Below are positions 10,301 to 17,400 of a DNA stretch of 64,000 nucleotides, piece by piece. The first letter of the stretch is position 1. Each line of letters begins with the position of its first letter. The stretch is from Variovorax paradoxus (GTDB lineage: Bacteria; Pseudomonadota; Gammaproteobacteria; Burkholderiales; Burkholderiaceae_C). Position numbers and translations under genes: made by a program. Under the pieces are notes generated by a model that worked only from the letters and a program-made list of their open reading frames with translations, searched no databases and was not told where the DNA came from. Location of the stretch: the NCBI RefSeq assembly GCF_022009635.1, contig NZ_CP091716.1, forward strand, positions 4,788,501 to 4,852,500, given 5' to 3'.

Positions 10301-13202
10301 CGCCGGTATTGGTGATACCGCCGGCATCGATGCCCAGGTCGCCCACCGCCAGCGTCTTGCCGCCGCTGTTGTCGTAGTTCGCGCCGTTGGTGTTGATGGC
10401 GACCGTGGACTGGCCGAACACTTCACCGCCGCCCGTGTTGGTAAAGCCCTGGGTCTTGGCATCAAGTGAATTCTTCGCGCCGATGAAGCCGGCCGTGTTG
10501 GTCACCGTGCCTGTCTTCAACTTCAGAGTATCTGCGCTGGTAATGCCGCCCTGCTTGGTGGTGTAGTTAGCTGCGTTGGTGTTGGTGAGGCTCTGACCAT
10601 TCGTGTCGATGGTCATCGCACCGCCTGACTGGATCAGGCCTGCGTCGTTGACCAGCGCGCCGGAACTCAACGCCACTGTCGTGGTCGCGGTCAGCGTGCC
10701 GTGCGTATTGTCGAGTTGGCCGTTGCCCGTGGCGACGGAGAGGCTGTTGCCGCTGAGCTTGCCCTCGGTGTTGTCAAGCCCGCTATTCTCAAGTTCGACC
10801 GCGCCTGCCGCCAGCAGGCTGCCTGCCTTGTTGCTCGTCGCGCCGATGGTCTTGATGCGAAGATTGTTGGTCACCGAAGCGAGCGTGCCGGAAGAGTTAT
10901 CCAAGCTCCCGGCATCCACAGTGGCCGCACCATCGGCAGCCAGCGTGCCTGCGATATTGAACACAGCCCCCGTCGCCGTCACCTTCAAGGTGCCGGGCGT
11001 CACGACCTTGGCCCGGCTGGTGGTCACATTGCCGTTGGCTGCCGTGATCGCGATTTCAGCACCATTGGTTTCACTGCTCGAGAGGTCAACACTCGCGCCC
11101 TGGAGGACAGTGTTGCCCGCTGCGAAGTTGGTCCCGTTGGCAATGAGCGCGCCAGAAGCGGCAATGCGCAGATCGCCGGAGCCGCCAGAGCTGCCGTCGT
11201 TCTGCACGCCGGCACCGAATACGCCTGTCCTGCTGCCTTGCACGCTGCCGGCAACGATCTGGGTATTGCGTCCGGCAGTGATGCTGCGATCGTTGATGAG
11301 CGCGCCTGAGACATTCAGTGCGGTGTCGTTGGTGCCGCGGACAGAGCCGCTGTTGCTCAGCGAGCCGGCCTGAATGGATACATCCTTGGCCGCACCAATG
11401 GTCCCCGCTGCATTGATCAGTTGACTGGCAACGACCAATTGCGTGTTGGCACCGGCCGACTGGATGCCGCCCTTGGTGTTGTCCAGGGATGCCGCCGAGA
11501 GTGCAACGTTGTTATTGGCAATCAGGGTGCCCGACGTGTTGTTGGTCGCGCCGACGATGCCTGCGGTCAACGCGCTGGTGGCCGAGATGGTGCCGCGCGT
11601 GTTGTCTGCGTTGCCGCCGATCGCCAGATTGACATCGCCATCGCTGGTGAGCTTGCCGTCGACGTTGATGAAGTCGCCGGTGGTGTTGATCTGCAGGCTG
11701 CCCGCGTTGAGCTTGCCGCCCATGTTGTCGAAGGTGCCGACGTTCGCACCGAAGTTCTGACTGACAGTGAGGGTCCCGCCCGCATTGCTGAAGCTCGGAC
11801 CCGCAACCGCCATCGTCGCAACATTGAGCAGGCCGCCTGCATTGTTGACCTGCGGCGTGTTGAGCGTGATCGGACCGCCCGCGTAGATCTTGCCGCCGTC
11901 ATTGGAGATGGTGCCACCGGCGGTGATGACGCCTGGCGCGGGTGGTGCGTACGTGGTCGAAGCGGGCGCTCCACTCGCACCGCTACTGCCGTTGTCTGGC
12001 GCCGATGCCGATGCCGTGCTGCCACCGCTGACTGGATTCGCAGTTCCAGGGCTCGTGTTGCCACTGCCGCTTGCTCCGACACTCACAGGTTCGGCGCCAA
12101 TCACTCCGCCGTTCGTATTGCTCAAGATCGGCGAGGCGATGGTCAGGCCGGCGAAACTGGTCTGGCGGATCGTGCCGCCACGGTTGTCGATGTCGCCCGG
12201 CGTTGTCAGCTCGATGCGCTGTCCTTCGAGCGTGCCGATGTTCTCCAGACGACCGGCTGCGGTGACGACAAGACCGCCAGCCCCTGCACCGATGTTGCCG
12301 GCATTGCGTACGCCCAGGCCTGCTTCGCTTCCGACCAATACGATCTTGTTCGCGTACATCCCTCCCAGCGCTGCCACGTCGAGCGCAAAGGTCGGCGCGA
12401 CTCCCGTGCCTGCCGTAGGCGTGATCTGGCCGTGATCGGCACCGACCTCGTTCGCACCGGTCACCACCTTCAACTCGCTGGCCCAGATCCCGGCATTCAC
12501 CTGCACCGCTCGCGCCAGGATCGCCGCATAGTCCGTCTTGCTGGCATCGAGCCCCGCCCCATCGATCGTGACGGTCCCGCCGCGCACCAGGAAGCTGTCG
12601 AGCCCGCCCAGCGCATTGAATTGCGGCGTTCCCGTCGTCAGCGTTGCCCGCGAAGCGTTGATGAACCCGCCTCCGTCCACGCTGATCCCCGCCGGGTTCG
12701 CGATGATCACCTCGGCGCGCTGTCCGCCCACCTCGATGTAGCCGCGCAGTTGGCTCGGCGAACCGCCGTTGACTTCGTTGAGGATGATGCGCGCCGCCCC
12801 CGTCGCCAGATTGGGGTTCGCCTGCACGAAGCCGCCAAGCTGCGTCTGCACGTTCGCCCGGCTGTTGTTCAGAATGGCACCGTTCGGGCCGACGCTGAAC
12901 TGGTTGTAGATGTTGCGCGAAACGCCCGCTGCGGAGGGCGTCTGGATGTTGACCAGCGGCACGCCGTTCGGCGCGACCAGCACAGTGGGCCGCTGGTTGC
13001 CAGGCACGTTCGGAGCACCGACGATCTGCGCATGAAGCGGTGCCACCGCCAGCGAGCCCGCCAATGCCACACCGGCAAATACACCGCCTGCCACGGAAGT
13101 GGCCTTGCTTGCCCCCTTGCCGGTGCTGCTCGCGGTCTCCTGAACCACCATCCGCATGCCTCTGGCTGCATTGAAGACGACGCGGTGCAAATGACGGTTC
13201 AT
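4326..13202 (-). CDS. bcpA: two-partner secretion exoprotein, filamentous haemagglutinin / contact-dependent inhibition toxin (BcpA/CdiA)
   Basis: The start is placed at ATG 13202, with GGGAGAGGG seven bases upstream. This puts an extended signal peptide (ESPR) at the N-terminus, beginning MNRHLHRVVFNAARGMRMVV, with cleavage near APLHAQ (about residue 59). A TPS/haemagglutination domain follows, with motifs NPNL and NPAGISVDGGGFIN (about 60-330). FHA repeats run through about 400-1290, then a non-repetitive stretch (about 1300-1500), then a second repeat zone with hemagglutinin repeats (about 1700-2500). The last ~300 residues lie in visibly AT-richer DNA (4326 to about 5300) and should hold the delivered toxin; the tip ends in DGTAILYRPAG and DINSPS. 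The toxin activity is not recognised. About 2,960 residues is typical for BcpA/CdiA. Confidence 0.92.
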   Translation of the reverse strand: MNRHLHRVVFNAARGMRMVVQETASSTGKGASKATSVAGGVFAGVALAGSLAVAPLHAQIVGAPNVPGNQRPTVLVAPNGVPLVNIQTPSAAGVSRNIYNQFSVGPNGAILNNSRANVQTQLGGFVQANPNLATGAARIILNEVNGGSPSQLRGYIEVGGQRAEVIIANPAGISVDGGGFINASRATLTTGTPQFNALGGLDSFLVRGGTVTIDGAGLDASKTDYAAILARAVQVNAGIWASELKVVTGANEVGADHGQITPTAGTGVAPTFALDVAALGGMYANKIVLVGSEAGLGVRNAGNIGAGAGGLVVTAAGRLENIGTLEGQRIELTTPGDIDNRGGTIRQTSFAGLTIASPILSNTNGGVIGAEPVSVGASGSGNTSPGTANPVSGGSTASASAPDNGSSGASGAPASTTYAPPAPGVITAGGTISNDGGKIYAGGPITLNTPQVNNAGGLLNVATMAVAGPSFSNAGGTLTVSQNFGANVGTFDNMGGKLNAGSLQINTTGDFINVDGKLTSDGDVNLAIGGNADNTRGTISATSALTAGIVGATNNTSGTLIANNNVALSAASLDNTKGGIQSAGANTQLVVASQLINAAGTIGAAKDVSIQAGSLSNSGSVRGTNDTALNVSGALINDRSITAGRNTQIVAGSVQGSRTGVFGAGVQNDGSSGGSGDLRIAASGALIANGTNFAAGNTVLQGASVDLSSSETNGAEIAITAANGNVTTSRAKVVTPGTLKVTATGAVFNIAGTLAADGAATVDAGSLDNSSGTLASVTNNLRIKTIGATSNKAGSLLAAGAVELENSGLDNTEGKLSGNSLSVATGNGQLDNTHGTLTATTTVALSSGALVNDAGLIQSGGAMTIDTNGQSLTNTNAANYTTKQGGITSADTLKLKTGTVTNTAGFIGAKNSLDAKTQGFTNTGGGEVFGQSTVAINTNGANYDNSGGKTLAVGDLGIDAGGITNTGGLIRSTATTTLNAGSVINKDSQGTDQGIEGTSVSITAATLTNKFGAIRADGNATLTSTTKIDNSQGLVSAGDTLTVQDPGTPGSLSVVNTGGTLVASKKVVLEAGAVTWDGKLLSLGDMDLAVKQDISFAAGSETVANKNLTLSTTGNITNSGRLAAGKELKLSAKDIENTATGDIQGETTILKASGTLTNRGVIDGKTTSINAGTLNNRGTGRIYGDQISIGAVTLNNETETVGGVASSGTIAARRRLDLGVTNLNNRDGALIFSDGDLAIGGALVDGKASGSAGTVNNHAATIEATRDVDIRTSVLNNTNGGVTWAMQGGKASDSITEYALPGSATRYTVDQLAFVSVAAASYDFVRMMGGLWPSFIGQPDGPIIGPFAGIVVPSAKYPMSRFKTYYAKAPQNSSDLHGSRPVGTDFQEDINEPGAWYSRTNPIWATFGVAPPATDTPDDTQRAAYLEAHQALDAVTEAFIKYVYESRASAYYSWTYSESNTTPVLQTSAPGRIVAGRKMDIAVDSGTNDMSQILAGGALNVTGGKITDKNLEVSGSQNRTGWQYYNNGSGNMPMPTPYNVSTPITVTLAAARQDGNVAVSGSGTPTGTLAPGKTNQGVAGASGVNGSGHAPGTNGPIVPPIIEVKLTASSGTSQVVRTTMPGLALPTASLFRTLSGASSRYLVETDPRFANYRNWLGSDYLLNNLGLDPDNTLKRLGDGYYEQRLVREQLAQLTGYRYLDGYDSDEKQYAALMDAGVTVARQYGLRPGIALTDTQMAQLTSDIVWLVEQAVTLPDGSIQRVLVPQVYVRVKNGDIDGSGALLSGKEVNIQLDGDLVNSGTVAGRSTVKITAENIQNLNGRISGGNVDLNARTDLNNIGGIIDADSKLKIEAGRDINVRTTTSSGALAMDIQPGAASLRGATIVDRVAGLYVSDPKGTLVASAGRDVNLIGALISNSGKEGTTEIGAGRDINLGTVTTSRQEATIRSAGNYRAEASTQEFGTRIEATGDISLTAKRDVNVRAGAINSTDGELGIAAKRDINIDAGQSTSALNEGLRISRSGEKRTEQGSFNSTSVIGSSLGGKTVILDAGKDIKIRGSNVVSDKGTELWAGNDVTIEAATQTRDSQYVRQQSRSGMFDGGSGWTWGRQDSRSTRNTDETTAVGSTVGAISGNVIITAGNQYRQVGSDVIAPGGDIDIQARNVQIVEARETSRSESTQSFSQSGITLGFKAPLIDTLRNLEDTSQAMKDTKDDRMKALGAASMALSGYSTYQGISNDVAGFASGQGAQSLTGGATLMLGRASSETTSTQDGDIALASRVQASGNVTITATGGGKDSHILVRGSEISAGKSVNLSADNSVTLEAVANSSSQSSTSRSSSGSVGVGFNVGATTGLTIEVAAGSQSGRDNGTDRSWTNTTVSAGRQVNIISGGDTSLRGATVSGNRINAVVGGNLQIETLQDTSTYHSQNSGAGFSATICVWYCYGESTVSANAHNLRGDGDFASATKQSGFLAGDGGFDVKVGGNTNIVGGVISSTDAAVDGGKNSFASGSLTMRDLLNHDVFRGSGYSVSVSSSGSPSAGLGNSHVNLSSITQSGISGIAGNTNVRTGVDSSNALQMMDREREMRSISAQQQITQAFTGQIPTTASLLSILFSTPANASTSAGNHPDAERVVSGATQLQSSIDKILSLGPEDLPPAQRQIFEKIQNYLAQPEIQNLIRQAYDDPAAYQQSVNQQNAARGDTLIGGLATEPIGYRFCFGTVCTPDISPPPLIDPRTGEPNTELPRSLGQIKFTSPKFETVLAASPVLASLLVALGYDFNNGGFGAGGLLPQIGGPSVSPLPPADLNQQGGTSIPGLILPSYIIPGKKIPDIEAVVNEGFGAGAVPPNSNLTYSVPPSITDGRGNLPPGIGGVGTPIPMPPSANPNQTAEEFAKNAFNGQAPLVVVPIGGGWLAKMPDGTAILYRPAGQATKTSPSTASVDINSPSVRDINRNEPAKFKFPKY

Positions 13203-13290
13203 TTTTATTCCCTCTCCCTGATAGTTGGTCGCTCGCGACGTCATTTGTGACCAAATGACACACGGGGCGCGATTATCTAGGGGCGCTCAG

Positions 13291-13333
13291 CACATAAGAG
13301 GCAATAAGTCACACTTCAAATCATTGATTTGAA
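13291..13333 (-). promoter_or_regulatory. candidate bcpA promoter with palindromic operator over the -35
   Basis: On the minus strand TTGAAG (13319-13314), 17 bases and TATGTG (13296-13291) form a plausible sigma-70 promoter about 90 bp before bcpA. The -35 lies inside a 19-bp palindrome, TTCAAATCATTGATTTGAA (13315-13333), which could be a repressor or activator site. A second inverted repeat, CTAATTC (13338-13344) and GAATTAG (13360-13366), lies just upstream. The region is AT-rich compared with its surroundings. Promoter and operator are read by eye only. Confidence 0.4.
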
Positions 13334-13446
13334 CTTTCTAATTCAAGACTAATACATATGAATTAGCCAAGGGAGGTCGGGCCGATTCAATAGTTAGCGT
13401 TCGTCAACGATTTGCACAATTCAGATCGCCGGGCGTTTGAAGCCAA

Positions 13447-13713
13447 TCAAGCCTGCCCCGCCCCGGCCCGCTCATGCACCCACCGCATCGCCTGCTGCTC
13501 CGCATGACGCAGCGCCTCGGCTTCGGTCCCATAGGAAACGTTGTCGGTGTCGTCGGGCAGTTCGATGTCCGGTTGCTCCGGCGTGCGGCCCTTGCAGACC
13601 ACCACGGGGCGGTAGGTCTGGTCGTCCAGCCGCTCGGCGCGGCACAGGAAAAACCGGCCGAGATAGGTGAAGGTGACGAAGCGTTCGTCGAAAGGTGGTG
13701 TCGTTGTTTCCAT
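13447..13713 (-). CDS. small conserved hypothetical protein
   Basis: This is an 88-residue acidic protein with no signal peptide or membrane segment. An AAGGAG ribosome site precedes ATG 13713 by about nine bases, which supports it as a real gene. The sequence looks like a small globular beta-rich domain (VTFTYLGRFFLCRAERLD) followed by an amphipathic helix (EAEALRHAEQQAMRWVHER). I do not recognise a named family. It is divergent from the next small gene, and the two share a 99-bp intergenic region. Confidence 0.6.
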   Translation of the reverse strand: METTTPPFDERFVTFTYLGRFFLCRAERLDDQTYRPVVVCKGRTPEQPDIELPDDTDNVSYGTEAEALRHAEQQAMRWVHERAGAGQA

Positions 13714-13812
13714 GTCTGATGCTCCTTCCTGTGCGTTGTAGGTTCTGCTCTTGGATCAGGCCGTCGAACTCGGCCTACAGACAGGCGAGCCGCACGGGAT
13801 CATGGTGAATCC

Positions 13813-14019
13813 ATGAAACACCCGATCGAACTCACCATCCAGGAGCCGTTGCCGGGCGCCTATGTCTGGCAATTGCTCGAAACCGATGAAAAGGGCGAAA
13901 GCCCTCGCCTGCTGCGCCGAGCCTTCGACGCGGCGGACAACTACGAGACCGCGCTGTCCGCAGGACAACGCGCGCTGAGGAGCGAAATCCGTCAGCGCGC
14001 TGGGCACGGTCAGCACTGA
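13813..14019 (+). CDS. small hypothetical protein
   Basis: This is a 68-residue protein, MKHPIELTIQEPLPGAYVWQ at its start, with no signal peptide or membrane segment. A weak GGTGA lies about five bases before the ATG. The pattern resembles a small two-layer domain: a beta hairpin (IELTIQ, YVWQLLET), then a helix containing FDAADNYETALSAGQRALR. No family is recognised. A short inverted repeat (TGAGGCC / GGCCTCA) spans its stop region but lacks a T-run, so I do not call it a terminator. Confidence 0.5.
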   Translation: MKHPIELTIQEPLPGAYVWQLLETDEKGESPRLLRRAFDAADNYETALSAGQRALRSEIRQRAGHGQH

Positions 14020-14051
14020 GGCCGAAGAAGGGCCTCAGGCTCGGCCCTTAC

Positions 14052-14378
14052 TTACTTGGGCGTTCCGCCGGGCACCGGCTTCGGCTTGCCGGGGCGGCGC
14101 GCGTCGCGGGTCTCGGCGCGTCGTTCGCCTGCCGCAGCGGCGCGGTCGTTCCCGATGGCGCCACCTTCGGGCGTCTTGGCTTCGTCACCCGCCGCGGCTG
14201 GAACGCCCTTCTGCGGACGGCGGTCCTTGCGCGCTTCGCCCGCCATTTCAGACTTGCCGGTGGCATAGCCCGGCGTGTTGGGCGGCACGGCCGCTCCGGG
14301 CGGATTCGATTGGGCATGAGCCACGCTCGCGATCAAGCCGGCCATCAGCACGGAAAGGACGGACAAGGATTTCGTCAT
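14052..14378 (-). CDS. small secreted Ala/Pro/Arg-rich protein
   Basis: ATG 14378 is chosen because AGGAGG lies six bases upstream; an earlier in-frame start adds a charged stretch that would spoil the signal. The product is about 108 residues. It starts with a Sec signal peptide (MTKSLSVLSVLMAGLIASVA, cut near AHA|Q). The mature part is low-complexity, rich in Pro, Gly, Ala, Arg, Lys and Glu, and probably disordered, ending KPKPVPGGTPK. No function can be assigned. It lies just beyond the 3' end of the glucan operon but has its own ribosome site. Confidence 0.6.
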   Translation of the reverse strand: MTKSLSVLSVLMAGLIASVAHAQSNPPGAAVPPNTPGYATGKSEMAGEARKDRRPQKGVPAAAGDEAKTPEGGAIGNDRAAAAGERRAETRDARRPGKPKPVPGGTPK

Positions 14379-14439
14379 CGGGAACCTCCTGAGTAAAAAA
14401 ACCAATCAACGCCGGAGATTCGGCGACGCCATCCGCCGC

Positions 14440-17400
14440 TCATGTAGGAATTCGACCCGCATGCTTAGGAGCACGCACCTTGAATGCGGCCCACGGGATG
14501 CAACCGAACGCATCGGCAAGCGGCAGCGATGCATCGCCACCCGCGCGGTGCGTCTCGCCGGTCAGCAGGTTCTGCAACTGCGCGCCTGCAAGCTCGTCGG
14601 GCAGCCGCACCGATGTGTCGCTCCAGGTCTGCGCCTGCGGCAACGAAGGCTCGGCGAAACCGCCGGGCGACAGCCCGACGAAGAGCCGCCCTGCGACGAC
14701 CACCAGCATCTCGTCCCCATGCCTGCGCGCAAAGGCCACGACATGGCGTTGCAGCGCGCCTTCCACCGCGAGCCCTTCGTAGCCGCCATCGCGAAACAGC
14801 TCGGCGTGCTCGCGCCGCAGCGACAGCAGCCGCCAGATGAACCACAGCTTGGCGCGACCGTCATGCGGCGACGCGGCCAGCGCACGCACTCGCGCCGCGA
14901 GCCCCGGCGTATCGCCGGCCATGGCCTGCAGCTCGTCGAGCCGCTCTTGCCGCGCCGCATAGTCCACGGGCCGGCGGTTGTCGGGGTCGACCAGGCTCAG
15001 CTCGATCAGCTCGCTGCCCTGGTAGAGATCGGGCACGCCGGGCGATGCGTACTTCAGCAACGTGAGCGTCAAGCCGTTCCACGCGCCGAACCATGCGAGC
15101 CGGTCCGCGAAGAGCTGCATGTCCGACAGGCAAGCGCCCTCTTCCATGTTCCGCAGCACGCCGCGCACGAAGCCTTCGAGCGCCGCTTCGTAGTGCGCGT
15201 CGGGCTGGGTCCAGCGCGTGCGCAGCTTGGCTTCGCGCGCGGCCTTCTGCATGTACTGCCAGAGGCGGTCGGCAAATGCGGGCATCGTGGCCTCGTCGAT
15301 GCCGCCCACGGGCAGCGTGCCCAGCAGCGTCTGATAGAAAAGATATTCGTCCGCGCGGGAGGGGGAGTCTTCAGCCTCCAGCCTGCGCCGCATGTCGCGG
15401 CACAGGCCGTGCCAGCGGGTCAGCGCCAGCACCCAGTCGTTGGGCATTTCGGAGAGCACGTCGATGCGGTTGCGCACGTCTTCGGAGCGCTTGTTGTCGT
15501 GCGTCGACGTGGCCAGCATGGTGTGCGGCCAGCGCAGCGCGCGGTCGGCGCTGAGCGCGTGGAACTCATCCACCTCGAAGCCGAAATGGTCGGGCTCGCC
15601 GCCCACTTCGTTGAGCGAGCTCAGCGGAAAGTACCGGTAGAAAGCGGTGTCTTCCACCCCCTTGGCCGTGACCGGCGCGCTGAACTGCTGGAAGCGCACC
15701 GCAAAGCGCCGCACCCGCTCGGCCAGCTCGCGCGGCGCGCCCGCCACGGCCTCGCCGCGCAATGCGCCGCGCACGAATGCGAACACCGAGCGGTCGGCAT
15801 CGCTGCCCTGTCGCTCCGCCGCCTGCGTGGCCTCGTCGATGAAGCGCTCGTCCTGTGCCGATGGTTTCTCGACGATGTAGGTGCGGTACACCGGCATGCA
15901 GGCGGCCACGTCGGCCAGCGCGCGGCGCAGCGCATTGAGCGTGTAGTCGCGCGTGGCGCGGTCGGCCCGCGCGATGCGCAGCAGTTCGCTCGACAGCACG
16001 TTCAATTCCGACGACAACGCATTGCGCATCACCTCGCGCCGCCCCGCCTGCGACAGCGCATGAAAGCTCTGCGTCTCACCGGTGAAGCGGCGCCACGCAT
16101 GGCCAATGGTCTCGGCTGCCGATGTGTCGACCAGCACGCCGTTGGCCACGTTGGCGAAGCGGTAGCCGGTGGTGCCGTGCACATGCCAGCTCACTGGCAC
16201 TTCCTCATGGCCCGCCGCGATCTTCTCGGCCACCACGTACAGCGGCCGCGCCGGCCGGCCCTGCGCATCGTGCGCGGGCAGCAGCAGCCCGGCGCGCCGC
16301 GCATAGCCCTGCTGCAGCTTCTCGAAGTAGCGCGCGGGATCGTAGAGGCCGTCGGGGTGGTCGATGCGCAGGCCGTCCACCGTGCCTGCCGCCGCAAGAT
16401 CGAGCGCGAAGGACTGCGTGGCCTCGAACACATCGTCGCGCTCCATGCGCACTGCAGCAAGGTCGTTGATGTCGAAGAAGCGCCGGTAGTTGATCTCGTC
16501 GGCCGCCACGCGCCAGTGGGCCAGCCGGTAGGCCTGTGCCTCGATCAGTGCATGCATCGCATCGCGCGCTTCAGGCGTGGACAGGTTCAGCTCGGCCACA
16601 GCGGTCGCCAGGGCCTTCGCGACCGACGGATGCCGCTGCGCAAGGCGCGCGAGCCGAGCCTTCAAAAGCTCCTTGTCGCGCGCACGCTCGGCACGCGACT
16701 GCGGCTCCACAGCCTGACGCCCCGGAAGGTGTCCGAATGCGCTGGCGATACTCGCGAGGCTGGCTGCGTCGTCGGCGGATTCGTCGAGCTGAGCCAGCGC
16801 CCGCGACAGCACCGTCGGATAGCTCTCCGGCGCCAGCGGAAAGCGGTGGCCGAAATAGCCGATAGCGAAGGCGCCCGCATCGGCCTCGAAACGCAGCACC
16901 AGTTCGCCGCTGGCCAGCACCTCGCCGTAGTGGCCGCCGAGCACCGGCAGCAGCACCTTGCCGGTCAGCTCGATGTTCAGCGGCTGCCAGTCGATGTCGA
17001 AGTGCTGCGCATAGAGCGAGGCCGGGCCGTTCTCCAGCACGTCCATCCACCATGCGTTGTCGGCGCCGAACACGCCCATGTGGTTGGGCACCATGTCGAG
17101 CAGCTGTCCCATGCCGTGCGCCTTCAGCGCCGCGACGAAGCGCGCGAAGCCCTCTTCGCCGCCCAGCTCCGGGTTGATCTCGTCGTGCGCCACCACGTCG
17201 TAGCCGTGCATGCTGCCCGCGCGGGCACGCTGGATCGGCGAGCAGTAGACGTGGCTCACGCCCAGCTGCGCGAGGTACGGCAGCACGCGCACCGCATCGT
17301 CGAAGCCGAAGTCCTTGTGGAACTGCAGCCGGTAGGTGGCGCGGGGCACGCGGGCGCGCAGATCCGCTGGCGCTTCCTGAGCGGCGTGCGTCCGGCTCGC

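Noticed and set aside
14018..14038. Hairpin TGAGGCC...GGCCTCA as terminator of the 68-residue gene
   Set aside because: The stem is short and has no following T-run on either strand.
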